Assembly (NCBI GenBank): GCA_018340375.1
Contig: JAFFJZ010000052.1
Span: 1,178,001 to 1,242,000 of the forward strand
DNA from: Gonatopus flavifemur
Taxonomy: Eukaryota > Arthropoda > Insecta > Hymenoptera > Dryinidae
Direction: 5' to 3'
DNA length: 64,000 nt
Position 1 is the first letter of the stretch; each line of letters opens with the position of its first letter. Shown here piece by piece: positions 53,936-64,000 of this stretch. Position numbers and translations under genes: made by a program. The notes beneath the pieces were generated by a model. That model was not told where the DNA came from, did not search any database, and was given only the letters and a program-made list of their open reading frames with translations.

Positions 53936-54449
53936 TTTTAATTGTAAAAAAGAAACAAATTGAATTTTTTTCGTATTCTCAACAGTGAATTTATTGAGAA
54001 ATTTTGAAACAGAGTTGGCGACACGATTCTTCGCTCTAATCCTCTGCTGTCTATGTTTTTGATGAGTTCTTTATCGCAGGGTAGTTTGGAGCGTGCTTCT
54101 ATTTGAAAAAGGAAGCAATAAAAGATAAAGAAAGGGGTCTCTGGTTTTCCAGATTCACTTGTCCCTTTTAAATATGGTGGAAACATAACGGGAACACAAG
54201 TTGTTCTCAACTTGTGTTTTGAAGGAAGATTTCTTTTTCTCTATAATTAGAGTGTACAGGAATCCTCCTTTACCGTATGCGTATATCTCCTAGGATGAAT
54301 TTGTCGATAGGGCAACAGGTTTCTGTTTCACCTCTATAGACAATTCATTCATAGAAATTCAACAGAAGGGAAAGATTGAGAGAGCGAATAGGAAAGAGAA
54401 AGAGAAAAGGAATAAAATTTGAAGACAATTTACGTTCTCATCACAATAG
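53936..54449. other. Gene-free stretch
   Basis: Only short open frames; a GA-rich tract at 54,365-54,420. Nothing recognised. Confidence 0.3.
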
Positions 54450-54610
54450 GAGATCATACAAAATTTTGTTGAGATCTTTCACATATTATTGATCAGATAC
54501 AATGCCATAGAACAATTTTTCGGTAAACCGGATAAAACATCATACCAGCCTGATATCACATAAGTTATAATAGTTCTGGTTTATGAAAAATCGCATAGAA
54601 TATTGTAGAA
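54450..54610 (+). repeat. Second copy of the repeat at 52,140-52,400
   Basis: See that entry; shared landmarks are GGTAAACCGGATAAAACATC, CCTGATATCACA and AAAAATCGCATAGAATAT. The copy is shorter. Confidence 0.55.
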
Positions 54611-54824
54611 TGACTTAAATTTCATCTCTAATGTGACTTGTTAAAAATACGCGTTGTTCATAAAATGCACGATTCATTTCGGATAGTTCGATTGTTGAAT
54701 ATCTGAAGTTCTATGTTAAGAATATGCGCCAAAAACATACTCTTAAATGATAGAAATAATTCCTATCATATCCTTTCAGGCACTTTAACGAGGGTTCGTT
54801 CGTCCCACTGCACTGACGTACTTA

Positions 54825-55420
54825 TCCGTAGATCCTCTTAGAAAATTCCATTTTCTACGCATTTCCAAGAATGTCTACGACCCAGTGGGGACTTTGAGAA
54901 CTTTCCACGATGGAACGCGAATATGCAACCAATCGCGTGGAAACTACGAATTTCTACGAAGAACTAAGAGAATGCGTCGTTTTTCGTGGTTGGGTATATT
55001 TTATATTTGGCGTAGATCAACGTGGAGAGCAGTACTTCTCATTGATGTAAAGTACTTGTACTTGAAAAGGCGTAGTTTTTCGTAATTTTGTATTTTTCAC
55101 TTTTGGCGTAGATTGTTGTAAAAGGTAGTAATTTTTATCCATTCTTGGAATTATAACTTGAGAAGGCATAAATTGTTGTAATTATGTACTATCGCTTTGG
55201 GCGTTGATTTACGTAATGAGTGGTAGTTCTGAATAATTTGAAGTATCCGAGCCTGGGAGGTTGTAGTTCTCTAACTAATATTGAAGCACCGTAATTCACT
55301 ACGCCAATCTACAGATGTGTTCGAAACGGCGGAGTTAGGAATAGTTTTGGGCGTAATTTATCGTAGGTTTTGGCGTGAAATGGTGTAGTTCTTGGCGTAC
55401 TTTGGCGTAGATATATTCCC
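54825..55420 (+). repeat. Copy of the 23,490 repeat extended by a CGTAG word array
   Basis: The first 145 bp match 23,490-23,640. Beyond that, to 55,420, the words GGCGTAGAT, GCGTAGTTTTTCGTA and CGTAATT recur at least twelve times, mostly in one orientation (TGGCGTAGATTG, GGCGTAGTTC, GGCGTACTTT). This has the word-array style of the other non-coding elements here. No coding frame. Confidence 0.5.
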
Positions 55421-55604
55421 ACGAGGGTACCATTACTCTTCACGAGGTTATAAACTAATGTCTATACTGAAGATATGATTCCATATGCTCAATTTTCTTC
55501 ACTCAGACTTTGCAAAGTTCGCTTTACATCCGTTTACAATTCTGAATGGGGGAACAACAGTCCTCTGAACACGAGGATTTTTAATGTATGCACTATGGAG
55601 CCTC

Positions 55605-55765
55605 CCGAAGCAGTGATGCCAGAAATTCCAATTTGTGCTCCCTCCATCAAAACATTTTGCCTCTACACAATCGAATTCCTACTGTCAGCGGCTTCATTGT
55701 GTGCGTGGAATTTCTATACACATGGGGCTTGATGGAGGAGGCAAAACTTAGTTTTTGGCATCACT
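55605..55765. repeat. Inverted repeat of about 160 bp
   Basis: AGTGATGCCA at the left pairs with TGGCATCACT at the right, and CCCTCCATCAAAACATTTTGCC pairs loosely with GGCTTGATGGAGGAGGCAAAA. The plus-strand frames across it are a by-product of the hairpin. Confidence 0.6.
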
Positions 55766-56451
55766 GTTCTAAAGTAGCTGATCAGACCAGATAATCAACT
55801 ACTTCGCAAGGCTTCTATGATTCTGGTTATAAAAAAATGAGGATTTGATATTATACTTTTCGTCGGAACTACACAAACAACAACATCATCTTGAACGTAC
55901 CTTCTCTCACAAGACATCTCTATATGGTTTCCTGTCTGGAGAGAGATGGAAAATATTCGGAATGGTTATTTTAGGATGAGCTATATTCCCAGTCGCCTTA
56001 GTTGAGTTCGAAAATAGTCATTATCGATCAGGGTATGCGAGGAGGACAATGTTTGATTCATTCACTTTTCTATGAGCGGACTCAATATATCATATGTTTC
56101 ATTTTCCGCTCATGATTCTGGTTAGGGAATAGTATACACTAGCAGACTGTGCATCATCGTTCATGGTATATCCACTATAATTAAACCTGTGAATAATAAT
56201 TTTACCTGTGAACAAGTAGCTAATAAACTCGAATAATCCTGAAGCAGGCTCGGTATAATATTTTTCATCAATTATCTACAATCTCAATTGGAAAAATCCA
56301 TGTTAGCTGGCTATCCGTCAGGAGTGATGATATCCATTATGTTTTGGCTCACAGAGAGATTGCGAAACAATGTAAATCAGTTCCCTTGAGCATACGTCGT
56401 ATGATTCATTTGATCATCTGCCAACGACTCTAGTAGGAGAATAGGACAGTA
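55766..56451. other. Gene-free stretch
   Basis: I see no gene or repeat of note between the inverted repeat and the minisatellite. Confidence 0.3.
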
Positions 56452-58850
56452 GCAGCTACCATCTAGCATCAACTTGGAATTCTTTGCTACCATCTAGCAT
56501 GGACTTGCAATTATTTGCTGGCATCTAGCAACGTTTTGGGATAATTTGCTACCATCTAGCGACCATTCTGAATTTTTTGCTACCATCTAGCATCAACTTG
56601 GAATTCTTTGCTACCATCTAGCATCGACGTAGAATTATTGGCTGTCATCTAGCAACGTTTTGGAATTATTCGCTACCATCTAGCAACCATTCTGGATTTT
56701 TTGCTACCATCTAGCATCGACTCGGAATTTTTTGCTACCATCTAGCAACCATTCTAAATTCTTTGCTACCATCTAGCATCGACTTAGAATTTTTTGCTGT
56801 CATCTAGCAACGTTTTGGAATCATTTGCTACCTTCTAGCAACCATTCTGAATTTTGGTAGCAGAAGTTCAGAATGGTCGCTAGATGGCAGGAAACTGTTC
56901 CAAAACGCTGCTGGATGCCAGAAAATAATTCTAAGTCGATGCTAGATGGTAGCAAAAAATTCCAAGTCGATGCTAGATGGTAGCAAAAAATTCAGAATCG
57001 TTGCTAGATGGTAGCAAATAATTCCAAAACGTTGCTAGATGACAGCAAAAAATTCCAAGTCGATGCTAGATGGTAGCAAAGAATTCCAAGTTGATGCTAG
57101 ATGATAGCAAAAACTTCAGAATGGTTGCTAGATGGTAGCAAATTATTCCAAAACGTTGCTAGATGCCAGCAAATAATTCTAAGTCGATGCTAGATGGTAG
57201 CAAGGAATTCCAAGTTGATGCTAGATGGTAGCAAAAAATTCAGAATGGTTGCTAGATGATAGCAAATAATTCCAAAACGTCGCTAGATGACAGCAAATAA
57301 TCCCAAGTCGATGCTAGATGGTAGCAAAAAATTCAGAATGATTGCTGGATGGTAGCAAATTATTCCAGAACGTTGCTAGATGCCAGCAAATAATCCTAAG
57401 TCGATGCTAGATGGTGGCAAAAAATTCAGAATCGTTGCTAGATGGTAGCAAATAATTCCAAAACGTTGCTAGATGACAGCAAAAAATTCCAAGTCGATGC
57501 TAGATGGTAGCAAAGAATTCCAAGTTGATGCTAGATGGTAGCAAAAACTTCAGAATGGTTGCTAGATGGTAGCAAATTATTCCAAAACGTTGCTAGATGC
57601 CAGCAAATAATTCTAAGTCGATGCTAGATGGTAGCAAGGAATTCCAAGTTGATGCTAGATGGTAGCAAAAAATTCAGAATGGTTGCTAGATGATAGCAAA
57701 TAATTCCAAAACGTCGCTAGATGACAGCAAATAATCCCAAGTCGATGCTAGATGGTAGCAAAAAATTCAGAATGATTGCTGGATGGTAGCAAATTATTCC
57801 AGAACGTTGCTAGATGCCAGCAAATAATCCTAAGTCGATGCTAGATGGTGGCAAAAAATTCAGAATGGTTGCAAGATGATAGCAAATAATTCCAAAACGT
57901 TGCTAGATGACAGCAAATAATCCCAAGTCGGTGCTAGATGGTAGCAAAAAATTCAGAATGGTTGCTAGATGAGAGCAAATTATTCCAAAACGTTGCTAGA
58001 TGCCAGCGAAAAATCCCAAGTCGATGCTAGATGGTAGCAAAAAATTCAGAATGGTTGCTAGATGCCAGCAAATAATTCTAAGTCGATGCTAGATGGTAGC
58101 AAAGAATTCCAAGTTGATGCTAGATGGTAGCAAGAAATTCAGAATGGTTGCTAGATGATAGCGAATAATTCCAAAACGTTGCTAGATGACAGCCAATAAT
58201 TCTACGTCGATGCTAGATGGTAGCAAAGAATTCCAAGTTGATGCTAGATGGTAGCAAAAAATTCAGAATGGTCGCTAGATGGTAGCAAATTATTCCAAAA
58301 CGTTGCTAGATGCCAGCAAATAATTCTAAGTCGATGCTAGATGGTAGCAAAGAATTCCAAGGTGATGCTAGATGGTAGAAAAAACTTCAGAATGGTTGCT
58401 AGATGGTAGCAAATAATTCCAAAACGTTGCTAGATGCCAGCAAATAATTCTAAGTCGATGCTAGATGGTAGCAAAAAATTCAGAATGGTTGCTAGATGGT
58501 AGCAAATAATTCCAAAACGTTGCTAGATGACAGCAAAAAATTCTGAGTCGATGCTAGATGGTAGCAGGAAATTTAGAATGGTTGCTAGATTGTAGCAAAA
58601 AATTCAGAATGGTTGCTAGATGGTAGCAAATAATTCGAAAACGTTGCTAGATGACAGCAAATAATTCCAAGTCGATGCTAGATGGTGGCAAAGAATTCAG
58701 AATGGTTGCTAGATGGTGGCAAAAAATTCCAAGTCGATGCTAGATGGTAGCAAATAATTCCAAAACGTTGCTAGATGATAGCAAAAAATCCAGAATTGTT
58801 GCTAGATGGTAGCAAAAAATCCCAAGTCGGTGCTAAGTGGTAGCATAAAT
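56452..58850. repeat. 31-bp minisatellite with a hairpin in every unit; orientation flips at 56,858
   Basis: About 77 units are built on TTGCTAGATGGTAGCAA followed by a 14-bp variable tail (for example AAATTCAGAATGG, AATTCCAAAACG, AATTCCAAGTCGA). The core is a hairpin with TTGCTA/TAGCAA stem and GATGG loop. From 56,452 to about 56,857 the units read in reverse complement (TTGCTACCATCTAGCAA); from there to 58,850 they read forward. The junction is an inverted repeat ACCATTCTGAA ... TTCAGAATGGT. A higher-order copy of about 435 bp (14 units) starts at 57,001 and again at 57,436. No open frame is conserved. Confidence 0.93.
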
Positions 58851-58944
58851 ATCAATCAGGTCCCCGGATGGTATGGAAATCAGCCCAGAGGTTGCTAGAC
58901 ATTAACAAAAAAATCTCCTCTGTTGCTATATGATAGCAAAGTAT

Positions 58945-59940
58945 CACAGAGGTTGTTAGATGTCAGGATAACAATTTGAGAGGATGCTGCATGATCCATA
59001 CATGATCCATCAGATACATCTCACACATCCTCTATATGGGTCATGTATGACCCATACATGCTCAATTCATGAACCTCATCCGGCTCGTATATGTTTCTTA
59101 CCAAGTCCATCTGATTTATATCTTCCGTTCTCAACACAACATGCTTCATATGTGAATCCTATCTTCGCGTACTTATCTTCTCAGTATACGATCCAGAGGA
59201 AAAAAAAAATTGGGATCGAATTTTTTTTTTCCACATATCCTATCTTGCAGCAAAAAGTTAGCAAAAAATTATGGTGTAGTTCTTCCTCCGCATAGTCCTC
59301 ACGTTCTCAGTCTATGTCGATTGCTAGATACCTTAATCTTAAGCTATCTAACTCGCCGTATCTTTGGAACGGCCAAAGCAAAAAAATTTTTCCCTACGCC
59401 AAAAAATGGAACAAAAACAGCTCACAGAGGTCGTTAGATGTCAGGATAACAATCTGAGAGGATGCCCCATGACCCATACATGATTCATCAGATACATCTC
59501 ACACATCCCTTACATGGGTCATGTATGACCCATACATGCTGAATTTATGAACCTCATCCGGCTCGTATATGTTTCTCACCAAATTCATCTGATTTATATC
59601 TCTTGTTCCCAACAAAACATGCTCCATATGTAAATCCCATTTTCGCATACTTATGTTCTGCGTATACGACATAGAGGAAAAAAAAAAAAATTGGAATCGA
59701 AATTTTTTTTTTTTACGTATCCTATCTTGCAGCAAAAAAATAGCAAAAAATTATGCTGTAGTTCTTTTTCCGCACAGTCCTTTCGTTCTCAGTCTATGTC
59801 GATTGCTAGATACCTTAATCTTAAGCTATCTAACTCGCCGTATCTTTGGAACGGCCAAAGCAAAAAAATTTTTTCCTACGGCAAAAAATGGCAAAAAAAT
59901 AGCGAAAAAATACGCACTAACTCCCAGTGCAGTTAGATAA
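58945..59940 (+). repeat. Tandem duplication, period about 478 bp
   Basis: CACAGAGGT(T/C)GTTAGATGTCAG occurs at 58,945 and 59,423, and the following 470 bp are repeated closely, including GGGTCATGTATGACCCATAC (a palindrome), CCTCATCCGGCTCGTATATG and GATACCTTAATCTTAAGCTA. The start of the unit resembles the 31-bp minisatellite core, so the larger unit may have arisen from its edge. Open frames of about 100 codons in both copies are repeat-derived. Confidence 0.88.
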
Positions 59941-59965
59941 AAATGCCTAGATCACCTCATATACC

Positions 59966-60404
59966 TCATGAAAGTTCACTTTTAGATTCACAAACGTTTG
60001 ACAAAGGTTCTGCGGACGTTGAAATGTCCGCCTCGGAATACGTTCAGGAAACATAGATGAAACGTTCGCTGAAGGTTCATCGAAGGTTTGAGGAAGCTTC
60101 ACAAAAATATCTATACTTAGATTGATTTATAATAATTTATGTTTATCAATTCATTTATTTTTCGTATAAATTGATCAAAATCAATATAAGTATAGATATT
60201 TTTGTGAAGCTTCGTCAAACCTTCGATGAACCTTCAGCGAACGTTCCATCTATGTTTCCTGAACGTATTCCGAGGCGGACATTTCAACGTCCGTAGAACC
60301 TTCGGCAAACGTTTGTGAATCTAAAAGTTAGCTTTCATGAACCTTCAATCCGATCTATACAGATCTAATCTGAACGTTCGCTGAAGCTTCATGTTCTCTT
60401 CGGG
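59966..60404. mobile_element. Foldback element with arms of about 150 bp
   Basis: 59,966-60,118 is complemented almost perfectly by 60,190-60,345 (ACAAACGTTTG, GGACGTTGAAATGTCCGCCT, AAACATAGATGAAACGTTC, GAAGCTTCACAAAAATATCT). Words GAACGTTC and GAAGGTTC recur. The right side extends to CTCTTCGGG at 60,404, reading CCCGAAGAGAACATGAAGC inward, which resembles the end of the element at 2,664. The left side lacks that end, so one terminus may be lost. Confidence 0.85.
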
Positions 60405-60991
60405 TACCAATGGATGATTTAGAGGAGAGCAAATATTGGAACGCACCCCTACAATAGCGATAGCGAAGAAGTATTGTGATAGAAGGAATCGATGATGACA
60501 ATGATGATGAACAAGACCGTAATCTTGTGATCACATGAAAATTTGAAAACGTTCATATTTCGGAGTCGCATGAATTAATCAAGTTCGTAGTGTGTTGAAT
60601 CAAAAGTGCATATTCGAATTATATGATGAGAGTTCAATTATTTCCCCGCGAAATGCACTGAGTGGTGAGTTATTGTGCATTGAATTTTTTCTCGATCGGT
60701 AAAAACCCGGTTTACGCGTATAGATACACGGTAGCGCATGACTCCTGGTTTCTTCTTTTTCAAAAAGATTTTTTTCATGTACTTGGTATATGGAGTCGAA
60801 AGATAATCTTTCGGATCCACAAAAACCACTTATATACAACCCAATGTTCTTACAAAACTCTTCTCAAATACCGAAAACGTACGTGTCGACTTGAACAATT
60901 CTATAGTTTTCAAATCCGAAAAAACATCTCCACGCAAAACTAGACGGACTCCCAGTATCCATCCAGGCGGATATTCTAATTTTCATAATCG
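60405..60991. other. Gene-free stretch downstream of the gag relic
   Basis: Short frames on both strands have no motif. Protease or RT would be expected here on the minus strand if the neighbouring Gypsy were complete, but I could not find the LLDTGS or RT motifs. Confidence 0.3.
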
Positions 60992-62545
60992 TTACCTCTC
61001 TGAACGCATATTCGTCGGCGTGTTCACAATATTTACTAATAAATGTGAAGCTGTTGTTGAAGGTGATGCACCAACCCTCGACTCGTTACACCTTGTCGCC
61101 TCGTGCCCGAACTTCTCGCAGTTAGGGGGGCCCTTGGTCGATTTTTTCACTAGAAAACTACTAGATCGTTTCGACAATTTCACGTCATTAATATTCAATT
61201 AATTACATTGATCTTGAGATCAAAAAATCCAGAATAAATCAGAGATGCCGGTTCTGGTCTCAAAATAATTGTACATGGATTATATTTGTTATAATAACAA
61301 AAAAACTGAATAGAGGTTTCTTATTGGCTGATAACGAAATTTCGTTCTAATTATTTATGACGAGTTAGTTGAACAACAAACAGACCAGACCCGGATTGTT
61401 TGATTGATTCTGAATCATTTGATCCAAAAGTTCAATGCAATTGATTGAATATTTTTGACGTAAAATGTTTGAAACGATCTAGTAGTTTTTTGGTGAAAAA
61501 ATCGACCAGAGCACTCTCTTAAAGCACTTTTTTGCTCGTGCTTTCTTTCTACATTCCTCGGAGTGTTGTCGTGCCTGCCACAATTGAATCACCGTATAAT
61601 ACTTTTCTTCTCCTTAGGTGACGTTTTGTCAGTGAAGCTAGTTTTAGCTACCGCACTTTTCGGATATTTCAAGGCACTGTTTAATCAAATTTTTTCATAC
61701 ACCTTCGATTTTCCTTCGAATTCTCGCACTGTTTTTGCCCCGTACAACGTTGCTTCATTATTTTCTTCGTCTTTCATTCCACCAATCACATTTTCAGGGA
61801 GCGCTTCATGCTCTATGTTGCCTTGAGCAAATATCTCTTACATCTTTAAAAAATACTCGTGCACGGTTTCATTATTCTCAATTTGTCTTTTCTCCGATTG
61901 TTTATGAATTTGTGCACTGGTAATCTGACGTGAAAACTCTCTTTTCAATAATTTTTTCAATCATTTCCACGTTCGGACTATTCCTTCACTCTGGACAACA
62001 AGCTCAGCCAATCCCGCCGAAGATGTTTTCGCTGCAACTAATTTCCGTAATCCATCCCACTCAAACCCTGTAGCTCCATCCTCCAAGTGAGAAATCCACT
62101 GCTGAATAGGATATACGTCACTGCCATCAAATGGTCGTATAGAATCTCCTACGTCTTTGAGGCTGGACACAAATTCCATGTCTTCTTTTTTCGTAGTACG
62201 CCTACGACGTACGCCGACTGTTAGATTGGCAGGACTGGCGTACGAGTTTCTGCTAATGCTTGAATCACTGTCGTCACTCTCGTTTCCAACGTTTTCTTCT
62301 TTGTTTCCAGGGTTTTGGTTGTCCTGGTCTCCCTCTCCCTCACTTTCGTGATTTTCATTTGGTTATCGTGTTTGAATATCTGTCAAACCACGCAAAATAC
62401 AGTTTCTCAATTGTTCATCCAATCCTGGATAATCGAGACCCCAAATATTGCAAATTGATCCAAGATCACCAACGGACAGACCACTCTCAAACTCTAATTT
62501 TCCCTGGAACTGTACCGAATCATCTGCGAAATCAAATCCACTGAA
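60992..62545 (-). pseudogene. Gypsy-type gag relic with zinc knuckle
   Basis: Reading leftwards, the N-terminal part (62,545-62,370) includes LEFESGLSVGDLGSICN and a stop near 62,368; then an acidic, Ser- and Asn-rich linker, RRRRTTKKEDMEFVSSLKD, and RPFDGSDVYPIQQWISHLED, which is the capsid start of many arthropod retrotransposon gags. The next 700 bases contain recognisable gag text in shifting frames, and a CCHC-like knuckle NCEKFGHEATRC lies at about 61,100. No protease or RT follows. An LTR or primer site was not found. Confidence 0.72.
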
Positions 62546-62727
62546 TTCACGTGAGCAGCTCCGATTACCAAGATCACCCTCGATTTTTGACGCGGCCGTG
62601 GTGGCGTAACGGAGATTCTGGCAGCTCCCTGCAAGTGCTGGAGATGCGGCCTTTTTGACCCAAGAGAAGACCTAGTGACAAGGGACCCCTCGTAGTATGG
62701 GGGCTGCGGGGGCTTCCACTACACCAC

Positions 62728-62842
62728 TGCACGGCCGATGAACATTTCATTATCCAGCTTTTTGTTTGCATGCGGTCAAACCAGTTATTTGAATACAATT
62801 TAGGTTCGAAACTTATCGCTTTCGGCCGCGTCAAATGTTCTT
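62728..62842. mobile_element. Second copy of the GGCCGATGAA miniature element
   Basis: See 19,567-19,692. Here the ends are ACGGCCGATGAACATTTCA and TTCGGCCGCGTCAAATGTTC, about 110 bp apart, with the same internal GGTTCGAAACT-like segment. Confidence 0.5.
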
Positions 62843-63174
62843 TATCGAATTGGATTTTCGGATAAATCTCCCTAACAGCAAAATGCTGAGCAAATATGCA
62901 GCACATTGTTGAAAACGTACAACAACAGTTTGAAACAATTTGCAGGGACGTTGCGTCGCCAAATGCGCAACAATATGCTGTGAATCTAGGATTTCAGCTT
63001 GAGTTGTTATGGTGTTGCTGGGAAGTTGCTTGGTTACATGGAACTCTCAATCACATGCGTAGCAAATTCTCAGCAACTTTGCGAAGACTTGATGAACAAC
63101 GTGTAATGTACTTTTTCGTGTTGAGGAATTTTCTAAATTTTTGATGGATCGGAGGGATTATTCAACGTTCAAGA
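62843..63174. other. Short stretch with an unassigned open frame
   Basis: A plus-strand frame at 62,896-63,144 (82 codons, starting MQHIVENVQQQFETI) has no recognisable motif and no supporting context; I do not call a gene. Confidence 0.25.
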
Positions 63175-63900
63175 TCATTGAAATGATTCGTTCCTTCCTA
63201 TAATAGACCACACTTGCCACTTCCCTTGAAGATTGGTGAGAAAATCAACCCGAATGAAAAGTCGAAAGGACCTATAGGTAATTATCGGGAGGGATAGTGG
63301 TGTTTATTTAGGATGCAATTGAAATGAGCACTCTTGATTAGGTTGGAGGAAAAATTATATCTCTATACGAGTGAATACAGTTTGTCCTTTTCCTCAAATT
63401 CTTCCTCCTCCGGCGGTGGCGATTCATGTATAACGCCTGGAACATGTAACCCAAAAATATGTTTTTTTACAAATGGTTTCTCACAAGATCTTCGACGCGA
63501 CATTCAATTTACGAGTGAGTTGAATTATAAATTTCAATCCAGGAACGTGAGAAACATCTCTCGTCTCACGTAGACCACCCGAGACACAACCTGCTATAAT
63601 TGTGGTGTGGGTTTGTCTAGGTGAGGTTATGTTACGAATGAAAAATCTGTGAATAACTCTATACGTCACTATCGCAATGACAGAGAATCAAGAGCATTCG
63701 CTGAAAATGGAAACTATGAGGGTTTTATTCCTCTTGATTTATTCTCCGATCAGATCGAAGTGAGAAATGACTACAAATGAAGGAATTCGAGATTCAATTC
63801 AGTTCGATGTTTTGTCGAATTTGACCCCTCATTATAATGTTGGAAGTTTATTATGAATCATGTGCGAATCGAGCACCTGTCGGATCTGTCGATAAATTTT
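63175..63900 (+). repeat. Dispersed repeat, uninterrupted copy
   Basis: The first part (63,175-63,440) matches 1,655-1,935 and the last part (63,548-63,900) matches 7,063-7,400, in the same orientation. It therefore shows what the left copy looked like before it was split, except for about 100 bp (63,440-63,548) with no counterpart. Confidence 0.55.
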
Positions 63901-64000
63901 TGTATCGAATGATTTGATCGGACAGATCACTCGCATAAATCAATCGAAAACACCGTGTGTTATCATTGGCTTCGTGCGTCTCGATATCTCAGTTCGAATT

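Noticed and set aside
52399..54449. Full LTR element starting TGTTACGTC at 52,399
   Set aside because: No matching LTR end, target duplication or coding motif could be found.
55475..55794. Plus-strand frames of 68-85 codons
   Set aside because: They lie across a 160-bp hairpin and mirror its arms.
56452..58850. CRISPR-like array of short repeats
   Set aside because: The 31-bp units are contiguous variants with no unique spacers, the context is eukaryotic transposons, and no cas-like gene is present.
58984..59940. Several open frames of 75-103 codons
   Set aside because: They repeat with the 478-bp tandem units and carry no protein motif.

Overview
This window looks like repeat-rich heterochromatin or a transposon-dense intergenic block from an animal, most likely an insect. 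The evidence is AT-rich DNA, a Copia element whose primer-binding site follows the Drosophila copia pattern, two mariner-type elements, a spliced transposase-like gene with a GT-AG intron, animal Ty3/Gypsy elements, a Helitron and many palindromic miniature elements. I found no convincing single-copy host gene. Every recognisable coding region belongs, or probably belongs, to a mobile element, and every one carries stop codons, frameshifts or deletions.

Left part (1-24,200). It opens with a minus-strand non-LTR retrotransposon endonuclease fragment, then a solo Copia LTR, then a broken minus-strand gene of an unnamed transposase-like family (about 2,946-5,858). A minus-strand Copia element (about 7,672-11,322) has lost its protease and the first half of integrase; its right-hand LTR contains a 216-bp miniature element, proved by the empty site in the solo LTR. 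Next comes a 5'-truncated minus-strand Gypsy relic (about 11,640-16,480) split by two insertions, an LTR-like block with a complete TATA/Inr/DPE core promoter (16,562-16,976), a decayed plus-strand mariner (17,852-18,785), a 1.1-kb palindrome (19,085-20,160) and a pair of long direct repeats (20,340-22,600).

Central nest (24,208-41,165). This is the most interesting region. A satellite with a unit of about 235 bp is interrupted inside its third unit and resumes 16 kb later with a 3-bp duplication (ATG). The inserted block (24,879-40,968) begins CCCAAG and ends TTGGG and has subterminal arrays of a GACATCTTTTAGA-like word. Inside it are two long inverted arms (25,712-28,922 and 38,741-40,302). 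Between them lie a spliced transposase-like pseudogene (36,660-38,536) and a 7.3-kb Gypsy element (29,008-36,312, TSD ACTC), which itself contains a 681-bp foreign solo LTR (TSD GTGG). The left arm alone carries a 1,290-bp mariner and a 199-bp miniature element; the right arm supplies both empty sites. Subtracting later insertions leaves an unfamiliar DNA transposon of about 7.3 kb.

Right part (41,165-64,000). It holds several hairpin elements (41,479; 44,260; 45,970), a minus-strand Helitron with Rep and helicase domains and two nonsense codons (47,013-51,329), short duplications, a 2.4-kb minisatellite of 31-bp hairpin-bearing units that flips orientation at about 56,858, a 478-bp tandem duplication, a long foldback element (59,966-60,404), a Gypsy gag relic on the minus strand (60,992-62,545), and a dispersed repeat (63,175-63,900) related to two separated pieces at 1,655-1,935 and 7,063-7,400.

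A recurring theme is a set of non-coding elements with CCC.../...GGG ends (mostly CCCA), very short target duplications where these can be read, and internal arrays of one short word in both orientations. The 16-kb nest has the same architecture and contains a transposase-like gene, so it is a candidate autonomous relative. All similarities were judged by eye without database searches.
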